Positions 7,298-14,020 of a stretch of 40,782 bases of DNA are shown piece after piece (positions within the stretch are counted from its first letter, which is position 1; every line of letters starts with the position of its first letter). A program made the position numbers and the translations under genes. Source of the stretch: a virus. Under the pieces are notes generated by a model, which was given only the letters and a program-made list of their open reading frames with translations, searched no databases and had not been told where the DNA came from. The stretch spans positions 1 through 40,782 of the IMG/VR virus record IMGVR_UViG_3300034107_000579, one strand, 5' to 3'.

Positions 7298-9307
7298 ATG
7301 GCAAACTATCGCGCAATCGCAACGGGACTCTGGAGTGCAGGAGCCACATGGGCAGGCGGGGCAGTGCCTCCAGATGCCGCTGGACACAATGTTTATTCCA
7401 ACGGTTTCACGGTCACCATCGATCAAAATGTCAATGTCGCTCTACTCACGAATGCCGCAATCACCGCATCGTTTGTGGGTGGCGGAACTTCTGCGGCGGC
7501 TGGTGGGTCTTTTAATGTTAGTAGTGCATCTGTAAGCAGCATCGTCGCAAATATAACTGGTCAAGCAGGGAATGGAACCTACGCATTAAACTTTACCGCA
7601 CTTACTCCTGCTACATTAAATCTTACCGGCAATCTTACTTCTAATATGGCTGGTAATGGTAGTGGTGTCATCAATTTAGGAGGAACTGGAACATTAACAG
7701 TAATGGGAAACATTACTAGTAATGGCTCAACTGGGGCGGGTGCAAATGCAATAAATGTAACTGGCGGCGGGACGCTTGTTGTAAACTCTGCCGTTATTTC
7801 AACCTCTGGAAATTTTTCCTCAAACTTAAATAATGCCGCAATAAATATGGGTGGCGCAGGGTCTATAACGCTGAACAACTGCTCGCTTAGTGGTTTACCA
7901 TCAGTAAACTCAACAAATGGCACAATCACTGCTGTGAATTGCGTGTTTTCAGCTTCAAACTCTGGCCCAGTCGTTGTCTCAACTATTGGCGGAAACCGAT
8001 TTTCTGGAACCTTCATAAGCTCGTCAAATGGTATGCAACCGATTTCAGCGTCTAGGTGGTTCTTAAATTCAACCCCTTCCGCCAGCTACATCCAGCACGC
8101 GCTCGACGGCATTAACGCAAGTAGCTATGTTCGCTACTACACAGCCGACAACGCCCTCGGCCAAGCCAACCCCACCGATGTCCGCAGCGGCGTGAGCTAC
8201 GCATCGGGCAACCTCACCGGACGCCTCACCGTCCCGGCTCGCGGATCGGTGGCGTTGAGCGTCAACTACGGGCCGTCGATGCCCTTCACGGCTACCCGCA
8301 GCGGCACGACCGCCACGGCCACGCTGGCCTACAGCTACCCTCTTGTAGTTGGCGACCAGATCACCGTCACAGGCGCATCGAGCGCCGAGTGGAACGGCAG
8401 CTACACCATCGCATCGGTCATCTCTGGCACATCGGTCACATTCACCGTGCCAAACACCCACAGCGCCACCGCAGGAGCAGGCGCAGCCATGCAAACAACC
8501 GGCACAGCCGTCCTCGATCCCGCCGCCGTAGCCTCGGCAGTGTGGGGAGCAGCCAGCCGCACCATCACGGGTGGATTGGTCGATACCGCGACAACGCTCA
8601 CCAACGCACCGACCGAAGCCGAAATCGCCAGCCAAGTCCGCACCGAGCTGGCCGTGGAACTTGCCCGCATTGATGCCGACATCTCTAGCCGCCTCGCGCC
8701 ATCGGGGACGCTGGCGACCGTCACGACATTGACAAATTCGCCGAATGTTCCAAGTGCAGCGGCTATCGCCGACGAAGTGCGTGTGGAACTGGCTACCGAG
8801 CTTGGCCGCATTGATGCCCCCGTCAGCGGAGCGACGGCCCCTTCCGCCGCCACCGTTGCCACCGCCGTGCGCTCCGAACTCGCCACCGAACTTGCACGGG
8901 TTGACGTGGCCACCAGCACCCGCCTCGCCACTTCCGGCTACACAGCCCCGAGCACAGCGCCAACGGCAGCGGCTAACGCCAGCGCCGTCCGCGCCGAACT
9001 CGGCACCGAACTCGGCCGCCTCGATGCAACCGTATCCTCGCGCCTCGCCTCGGCAAGCTACACAGCCCCGAGCACAGCGCCAACGGCAGCGGCTAACGCC
9101 AGCGCCGTCCGCACGGAGCTAGCCACCGAACTCGCCCGAGTGGATGCCGCAGTCAGCACGCGCCTCGCCTCCTCGGCCTACACCGCGCCAGCAAATAGTG
9201 ATGTCACGGCCATAAAAGCCAAGACGGACCTCCTCGAAACAACCCGCCTCGCGCAGTGCAGCACGGTTGCCACCACCGGAGCCCAACTCGCCGCCGCCCT
9301 CAGCTAA
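7298..9307 (+). CDS. Beta-rich tail spike or fibre with repeat stalk
   Basis: This 669-aa protein has an N-terminal module (GLWSAGATWAGGAVPPDAAGHNV) resembling the start of large G8-like or beta-helical surface proteins. Residues about 60-260 are a Gly/Asn/Ser/Thr-rich beta-helix-like region encoded by markedly AT-richer DNA (roughly 7480-8075). Residues about 425-665 contain four or five repeats of the form VRTELATELARVDA..STRLA, probably a trimeric coiled-coil stalk. The composition break suggests that the central domain was swapped in by recombination. Probable receptor-binding or polysaccharide-contacting structure; no catalytic motif was identified. Confidence 0.75.
   Translation: MANYRAIATGLWSAGATWAGGAVPPDAAGHNVYSNGFTVTIDQNVNVALLTNAAITASFVGGGTSAAAGGSFNVSSASVSSIVANITGQAGNGTYALNFTALTPATLNLTGNLTSNMAGNGSGVINLGGTGTLTVMGNITSNGSTGAGANAINVTGGGTLVVNSAVISTSGNFSSNLNNAAINMGGAGSITLNNCSLSGLPSVNSTNGTITAVNCVFSASNSGPVVVSTIGGNRFSGTFISSSNGMQPISASRWFLNSTPSASYIQHALDGINASSYVRYYTADNALGQANPTDVRSGVSYASGNLTGRLTVPARGSVALSVNYGPSMPFTATRSGTTATATLAYSYPLVVGDQITVTGASSAEWNGSYTIASVISGTSVTFTVPNTHSATAGAGAAMQTTGTAVLDPAAVASAVWGAASRTITGGLVDTATTLTNAPTEAEIASQVRTELAVELARIDADISSRLAPSGTLATVTTLTNSPNVPSAAAIADEVRVELATELGRIDAPVSGATAPSAATVATAVRSELATELARVDVATSTRLATSGYTAPSTAPTAAANASAVRAELGTELGRLDATVSSRLASASYTAPSTAPTAAANASAVRTELATELARVDAAVSTRLASSAYTAPANSDVTAIKAKTDLLETTRLAQCSTVATTGAQLAAALS
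8937..9112 (+). repeat. 120-bp period DNA repeat in the spike stalk
   Basis: Bases 8937-8992 recur identically at 9057-9112, exactly 120 bp later. They encode the SYTAPSTAPTAAANASAVR-type linker between stalk repeats. Such near-identical units can expand or contract by recombination, changing stalk length. Confidence 0.85.
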
Positions 9308-9492
9308 TGGACACGCACCAAGCCACCGCCTCCTTCACCGGCCTCGTCGCTACGGCGAGCGGGATCACGGTCAGCATGCTGCCGGAGATCGAGGCGTGGC
9401 TGCGCGTCTCCTCGCTGGTGATCGGCTGCGCGGTGGGCATCGCATCGTTTATCGTCATCCTCCGAAAGTGGGACGTGCCGCCGAAGGACTGA
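9307..9492 (+). CDS. Small membrane protein, likely holin
   Basis: This 61-aa protein starts at the TAATG overlap with the spike gene. One clear membrane segment (residues about 33-53, SSLVIGCAVGIASFIVILRKW) is followed by a charged tail (KWDVPPKD). The N-terminal half is moderately hydrophobic. It lies at the head of a cassette ending in a CHAP endolysin, so a holin or holin-like role is inferred from size, membrane segment and position. Confidence 0.6.
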   Translation: MDTHQATASFTGLVATASGITVSMLPEIEAWLRVSSLVIGCAVGIASFIVILRKWDVPPKD

Positions 9493-9535
9493 AACTTAAA
9501 ACTTAAACCTTTAACCTTAAAACTCCCCAACCCCC

Positions 9536-9706
9536 ATGAACACACTACTCCAACGATTAAAAGAGCCGTCCACCTTTCGCGGTCTGGCGATACTCGCAGG
9601 ACTCTGCGGCTACGCCATCGAACCAGCGCAACTCAACGCCATTTCTAGCGCCGTGATCGCGGTGCTGGGACTCATCGAGGTCTTCCGCCGTGAGCCCAAA
9701 ATCTAA
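9536..9706 (+). CDS. Second small membrane protein of the lysis cassette
   Basis: This 56-aa protein begins MNTLLQRLKEPSTFRG. It has two hydrophobic stretches (residues about 16-28 and 35-49), with a short linker containing EPAQLN, and ends EVFRREPKI. This form is common among short phage membrane proteins beside lysis genes. It could be the true holin or an antiholin. It overlaps the next gene by 17 bases in another frame. Confidence 0.6.
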   Translation: MNTLLQRLKEPSTFRGLAILAGLCGYAIEPAQLNAISSAVIAVLGLIEVFRREPKI

Positions 9707-9857
9707 CGCTCTCCTCATTATCCTGTCGGTCTTCGCTGGCTTCCTCACCCTACTTCTAAGCGGGTGCGCGGGGGGCTACGGCAACCCTTCTGTGTGCCTG
9801 CGTACCGACTACGGCACCCTGTGCTATGAGCTCCCGATGCCGACATCATCCAAATGA
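9690..9857 (+). CDS. Small lipoprotein, candidate outer-membrane spanin (Rz1-like)
   Basis: A GTG start at 9690 gives 55 aa: a positively charged start, a hydrophobic core and a lipobox LLLSGC with the lipid-carrying cysteine at about residue 26. The mature part is about 30 aa and contains two further cysteines. It overlaps the preceding and following genes, as lysis genes often do. A short lipoprotein beside the endolysin is the hallmark of an o-spanin. No separate Rz-like inner-membrane spanin was recognised. This would imply a Gram-negative type envelope. Confidence 0.6.
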   Translation: MSPKSNALLIILSVFAGFLTLLLSGCAGGYGNPSVCLRTDYGTLCYELPMPTSSK

Positions 9858-10369
9858 TTGACCGACTCGTTGCCGTAGCGGCGAGGCAGATCGGGACTCG
9901 CGAGGAGGGCGGGAATAATTGCGGCAACGCGATTCGCACTTTCCAACGGGCGACGGATCTTGCGCCCGACGCTTGGCCTTGGTGCGCCGCCTTTGTGGAC
10001 TGGTGCGTCTCGAAGTGGCTGGCGGAACCTGGTGTAGAGGGTTGGCTGGGGCTGCGCGTCTCGACGCCGGATCAGTGGCGCCCGAAGACGGCGCTGGCGT
10101 ATGGCTTTCTCAACTGGGCGCGAGAGCGCCCGAAGACGGTATCCATCCACCCCGACACGGCGCAGGCGCAGCCTGGCGATATAGTGGTTTTTGATTTTTC
10201 TCACATTGGCATCGTGGAGTTCGATGCGGACGACAAGCTCATCACGATCGAGGGCAACACGAATGGGCGAGGGGATCGCGACAGCGCGACGGGCGATGGG
10301 GTCTGGCGTAAGACGCGACCAAAATCCATCGCGCGAAACTTTATCCGCATCCATCCGAGAGGGGCTTGA
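9854..10369 (+). CDS. CHAP-domain endolysin
   Basis: This 171-aa protein has the CHAP/NlpC-type cysteine hydrolase pattern: WPWCAAFVDWC with catalytic Cys44, GDIVVF then FSHIGIV with His117, and TIEGNT with Asn135 as likely third residue. These enzymes cut peptide or amide bonds in peptidoglycan. No signal peptide or separate wall-binding domain is visible, so export should depend on a holin. The start overlaps the lipoprotein stop (ATGA). Its own stop lies inside the TTGACA of the next regulatory element. Confidence 0.85.
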   Translation: MIDRLVAVAARQIGTREEGGNNCGNAIRTFQRATDLAPDAWPWCAAFVDWCVSKWLAEPGVEGWLGLRVSTPDQWRPKTALAYGFLNWARERPKTVSIHPDTAQAQPGDIVVFDFSHIGIVEFDADDKLITIEGNTNGRGDRDSATGDGVWRKTRPKSIARNFIRIHPRGA

Positions 10370-10386
10370 CATGCTCCCGCATACTT
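10366..10386 (+). promoter_or_regulatory. Conserved TTGACA / CTCCCGCATACTT element
   Basis: TTGACA, two free bases, then CTCCCGCATACTT, ending 8 bases before the ATG at 10395. The same sequence, apart from the two free bases, occurs at 38510-38530, again 9 bases before a start codon. The element overlaps the endolysin stop. It is too compact for a standard promoter and may bind a phage regulator. Confidence 0.45.
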
Positions 10387-10394
10387 ACAACTAG

Positions 10395-12296
10395 ATGCCC
10401 GACGACCAAACAATCACCGAAGGAGATGCCGGATTCCTCGGCATGGCGTCGCGGCTGAACCCGCTCCAACTCCAGCCTGGCATGGTGCAATACTGCGAGA
10501 ATATGCGGCTCGACCGAGGTGTCGCGCAGACGCGCAAGGGCGCCAAGCGCCTGGGCGATGGGATCGCCAATGAAGCGCAACCGCTCACTTTTCCGTTTGC
10601 GCTCAATGCCAAAGCAATCGTTCGCACGGTTTACAGCGGAGGAATCTTATCGAGCGGCGTTTTTTCATCGCCGAACTACAACGATGCAAATGAATACATC
10701 GTCCTGTGCGGGACGTTCTCTGCCTTTCTTTACCGGCAAGATGAGGTTATTGAAGAAATCTTTTATCCCAAAAACGACACGGCAGCGGATGAGATACTAG
10801 ATTTTACAGACGACGTATCCTGCATCCAAGCATTCAACAGATTTTACCTACTGCGCGAGGCGGATGCTTCGTTGCCTGGGTGGGGGTGGCAATACACGAC
10901 GGCGAGCGGCATCGCGGTGTCTGGCACTACGGCGACTATAAATGTGACCGCGCATGGCTATGTGGTCGGCCAACGTGTGCGGATCGAGGAGGGGAATGTC
11001 GCGGCGTTTGCTGGACATGAGTTCGACATCCTCTCGGCGACGACAAATTCTTTCACCATCGCGGTGCCGTCTGGCACGGCGAGCGACATCGTCGCTGGCA
11101 TCTCCATACGGCGCGTGAAGCCGCCGCTGTGGTGGGACGGCACGACGATGGAGTTGCTCCGCGCCGAGGCGGGAGTGCCTGCGGAGGGCGTCACCTACAA
11201 GCGCTTGCGGTCGTGCGGGTGGGCGGCCTACATCGGCAACCGACTCTGGATCCCAGATGGCCGCGATACGGTGGCGATATCTGATGTGCTGGACCCCGAC
11301 CTCTACGATCCCTTCTTCCAATCCTTCCGCGCCAACCAAGGCTCGAACGACTACCTAGTTGCGATCCATCCGTGGGTGGAGGGACAGGCGCTGGTCTTCA
11401 TGCGCAACTCGATCTGGCTCGCGAACCTGACGGATACGAGTAATGCGACGGGCGACAACTTCACGGTGGACTCTGCCGTTTCTCGTCTCACTCTGCTCAC
11501 CGACGAGATCGGCTGCGTGGCTCGCCGCTCGGTGGTGACGGCGGGGCAATTTGTGTTCTTTCTTTCGGACGCCGGAGTTTACCGGCTCGATACCCAGCTC
11601 GACCTTAAGCTCCGTGCTAATACCCAGCCACTCTCTGACGCGATAGCCGACCAGCTCGACGAGATCAATACCGACTACGCGCACCTTGCCGTAGGCCGGT
11701 GGTGGAATAACCGGTACTACCTGGCTGTGCCTATAGGCGATACGGCGGAGGCAAATAATACCCTTTTTATTTGGAACGCTCTCAACTCAGCGTGGGAGAG
11801 CCGCGACACGTACTCGATCTCGCTCAACGAACTCCTCGTTGCTGGCTACGAGAGCCAACGCCGACTATTCACTGCCGCCCGCACGGGGGCGCTTTTTCTG
11901 CTTGATGAGAATGAGTACGGGGACGATGTGCCTTTTGAAAACGACGAAGACCTCTACACCGAAATCCTCTCCGAACTCATCACCCGCCGCTACGGGTGGG
12001 GCAGCCTCAACGCCAAGCGCCTCACCCGCGCCAAGGCTAGCGTGCTGCTGCCTGACGAGTCGTCCTGCACGCTGGATGCCTTGACGACCGACTACGACAA
12101 CGAATTTCAAATCGCATCGCTCGATAACGCCACAGGCGAGACCGAGGACTACACGCTCAAGGCCCCGCTGCGCTGCAAGGCTACTGGGCTAGACCTCCGG
12201 TTCCGCACTCAAAGCGGGCGACCCATCCTCCGCCAAATCAGCGCCGAGGCGACCCGATCTGGCTCCGACTCCACCGAAACCCGCACCCTCAATTAA
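10395..12296 (+). CDS. Tail nozzle-like protein
   Basis: This 633-aa protein opens with a GFLGMASRLNPLQLQPGMVQYCENMRLDRG type segment followed by RKGAKR, resembling the N-termini of large podoviral tail proteins of the nozzle or tail-tubular-B type. The body is rich in beta strands and tryptophan/glycine turns (LWWDGTTMEL, IGNRLWIPDGRD, VGRWWNNRYYLAVPIG), consistent with a beta-propeller. In short-tailed phages this protein forms the distal channel below the adaptor ring. No homologue was searched, so the family is inferred from pattern, size and context. Confidence 0.65.
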   Translation: MPDDQTITEGDAGFLGMASRLNPLQLQPGMVQYCENMRLDRGVAQTRKGAKRLGDGIANEAQPLTFPFALNAKAIVRTVYSGGILSSGVFSSPNYNDANEYIVLCGTFSAFLYRQDEVIEEIFYPKNDTAADEILDFTDDVSCIQAFNRFYLLREADASLPGWGWQYTTASGIAVSGTTATINVTAHGYVVGQRVRIEEGNVAAFAGHEFDILSATTNSFTIAVPSGTASDIVAGISIRRVKPPLWWDGTTMELLRAEAGVPAEGVTYKRLRSCGWAAYIGNRLWIPDGRDTVAISDVLDPDLYDPFFQSFRANQGSNDYLVAIHPWVEGQALVFMRNSIWLANLTDTSNATGDNFTVDSAVSRLTLLTDEIGCVARRSVVTAGQFVFFLSDAGVYRLDTQLDLKLRANTQPLSDAIADQLDEINTDYAHLAVGRWWNNRYYLAVPIGDTAEANNTLFIWNALNSAWESRDTYSISLNELLVAGYESQRRLFTAARTGALFLLDENEYGDDVPFENDEDLYTEILSELITRRYGWGSLNAKRLTRAKASVLLPDESSCTLDALTTDYDNEFQIASLDNATGETEDYTLKAPLRCKATGLDLRFRTQSGRPILRQISAEATRSGSDSTETRTLN

Positions 12297-12298
12297 CC

Positions 12299-13624
12299 AT
12301 GGCAACTCTCTCAAAAGGCAAAACATTCACCAACGGCGAACTCGTCACTCCCGCAACGCTCCACTCTCTGGTGGACTCCGGCACCGTCACTAACATCGTC
12401 AACGCCGACATCTCCAACACCGCCGCCATCGCCGACTCTAAGCTCGCGCAGATCAGCACGGCAGGAAAGGTGCTTGCCGCTGCGGTGCAAGGCACGCTTG
12501 CCAACGCCCGCACCACGGCGACATCCGCAAATACGGCCAATGCCATTGTGGCTAGGGATGCCAGTGGGGACTTCTCGGCAGGCAAAATCAACGGGGTCAC
12601 CGTAGGAATGGGCGGCGGTAGCGTAAATACAAATACGGCGGTGGGGTTGCAGGGATTAAATGCAAATACCAGCGGAAATAGCAATACGGCGGTTGGGTGG
12701 AGCTCACTCCAATCAAACACAACTGGCCAACAAAACACAGCCGCCGGTACAGGCGCACTTTTATTTAACACAACTGGCAGTAAAAACACAGCTTTCGGGG
12801 CAAACACTTTTTCTGCTAATACAACGGGCTATGAAAACACAGCGATAGGTGCCAATGCCCTTTTTTTAAACACAACTGGCTATGGAAACATAGCACTCGG
12901 GTATCAAGCCCTGTTAAATAACACAACAGGAAGAGGCAACACAGCGTGCGGGTTCGCCGCCCTTTTGCAAAACACTGGCAACGATAACACTGCCGTAGGG
13001 GGTAATGCGCTTTTCGGAAATACAACAGGAACTTTAAACACAGCTATTGGGTTGTTAGCCCTCCAGAGTGGGAATTACTCACAATCTTCTGGTGTAGGCT
13101 ACAATGCACAAGTCACTGGATCAAATCAAGTCCAGCTTGGAAATTCCACTGCGACCACTTACGCCTACGGCGCGGTGCAAGACCGGTCCGACGTCCGAGA
13201 TAAAGCCGACATCCGCGATACCACGCTGGGGCTGGATTTTGTAAATGCGCTTCGTCCGGTGGATTTTCGATGGGACTACCGCGAAGACTATCGGCCATTT
13301 GCCCCGACTCTTCCGGCTCAAGACGCTTCGGCCGAAGAGAAAGCGGCATATAAAGCGGCGCTGAACAAATGGCAGGAAGATGTCAAGCTGGCCAATATCA
13401 CGCACGACGGCAGCAAGAAGCGCAACCGCTACCATCACGGGCTCATCGCCCAAGAGGTCAAAGCAGTCCTCGACGCGCAGGGACTCGACTTTGGGGGATA
13501 CCAAGATCACTCGATCAAGGGTGGCGACGATGTGCTGTCGCTTGGCTATGAGGAACTCATCGCGCCACTCATCAAGGCCGTCCAAGAACTCGCCGCCCGC
13601 GTCGCCGCCCTCGAAGCCCGATGA
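12299..13624 (+). CDS. Tail fibre with 17-aa repeats and S74 intramolecular chaperone
   Basis: This 441-aa protein has an N-terminal fibre module (FTNGELVTPATLHSLVDSG), a central run of about eight 17-residue repeats of the type NTTGxxNTAxGxxALxx (residues about 115-260), and a C-terminal S74 chaperone/auto-protease domain. In the latter, SDVRDK gives the Ser297-Lys302 dyad expected for self-cleavage, and LIAQEVK and YEELIAPLIKAVQEL are typical of the family. The chaperone folds the trimeric fibre and is then cut off. The repeat region is AT-richer than its surroundings. The stop overlaps the next start (ATGA). Confidence 0.88.
   Translation: MATLSKGKTFTNGELVTPATLHSLVDSGTVTNIVNADISNTAAIADSKLAQISTAGKVLAAAVQGTLANARTTATSANTANAIVARDASGDFSAGKINGVTVGMGGGSVNTNTAVGLQGLNANTSGNSNTAVGWSSLQSNTTGQQNTAAGTGALLFNTTGSKNTAFGANTFSANTTGYENTAIGANALFLNTTGYGNIALGYQALLNNTTGRGNTACGFAALLQNTGNDNTAVGGNALFGNTTGTLNTAIGLLALQSGNYSQSSGVGYNAQVTGSNQVQLGNSTATTYAYGAVQDRSDVRDKADIRDTTLGLDFVNALRPVDFRWDYREDYRPFAPTLPAQDASAEEKAAYKAALNKWQEDVKLANITHDGSKKRNRYHHGLIAQEVKAVLDAQGLDFGGYQDHSIKGGDDVLSLGYEELIAPLIKAVQELAARVAALEAR
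12664..13065 (+). repeat. 51-bp tandem coding repeats in the fibre gene
   Basis: Successive units carry an AACACAACTGG-like core about 51 bp apart (for example aactgg at 12721 and 12772), encoding 17-residue NTTG...NTA..G..AL units. One unit near 12980 is one codon short. The repeats are diverged, so they are old, but they could still recombine. Confidence 0.85.
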
Positions 13625-14016
13625 CCTCCGCCCCCTCCATGCTCAAGCAAGACCTCTACCGCAGTCCGAAGCTCGCGGTGCGGCGGAGCCCTGTGCATCG
13701 CTGGGGAGTCTTTGCGGTCGAGCCTATTGCCGCTCACGAACTCCTTGAGGAGTCACCCTTTTTCTACCTCGACAAACGCGAGATCAAAAAAGCCCCCGCC
13801 TGCGAGCCCTACACCTACTACTTTGACGACGCCTGGAGCATCGTCGGCCTCGGCCTCGCCGGACTCTACAACCACGCAACCACCCCCAACGCAGACCACC
13901 AAATCGACAAATTAAACGAGGTCATGCGGCACTACTCCACCCGCGCCATCCAGGCCGGTGAGGAGATCACACTCCACTACGGCGACGATAACGCCGCCAA
14001 CTTTCAGAAAGACTAA
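13621..14016 (+). CDS. SET-domain protein (lysine methyltransferase-like)
   Basis: This 131-aa protein is a compact SET domain. HRWGVFAVEPI (residues 26-36) corresponds to the first SET motif; GLYNHATTPNA (81-91) carries the Asn84-His85 pair that contacts S-adenosylmethionine; GEEITLHYG (113-121) supplies the conserved catalytic Tyr120. SET enzymes methylate lysine side chains of proteins. There is no pre-SET zinc cluster, as in many bacterial SET proteins. The start overlaps the fibre stop, and the next gene begins four bases after its stop, so its target is likely a virion or host protein. The usual Gly in the first motif is replaced (HRWG). Confidence 0.85.
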   Translation: MTSAPSMLKQDLYRSPKLAVRRSPVHRWGVFAVEPIAAHELLEESPFFYLDKREIKKAPACEPYTYYFDDAWSIVGLGLAGLYNHATTPNADHQIDKLNEVMRHYSTRAIQAGEEITLHYGDDNAANFQKD

Positions 14017-14020
14017 AACT

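Noticed and set aside
5789-9307. Diversity-generating retroelement, suggested by MTD-like fibre N-termini
   Set aside because: No reverse transcriptase and no template/variable repeat pair were found in the window.
12664-13065. CRISPR-like array because of evenly spaced repeats
   Set aside because: The 51-bp units are diverged, in frame and encode a 17-aa fibre repeat; there are no cas genes.
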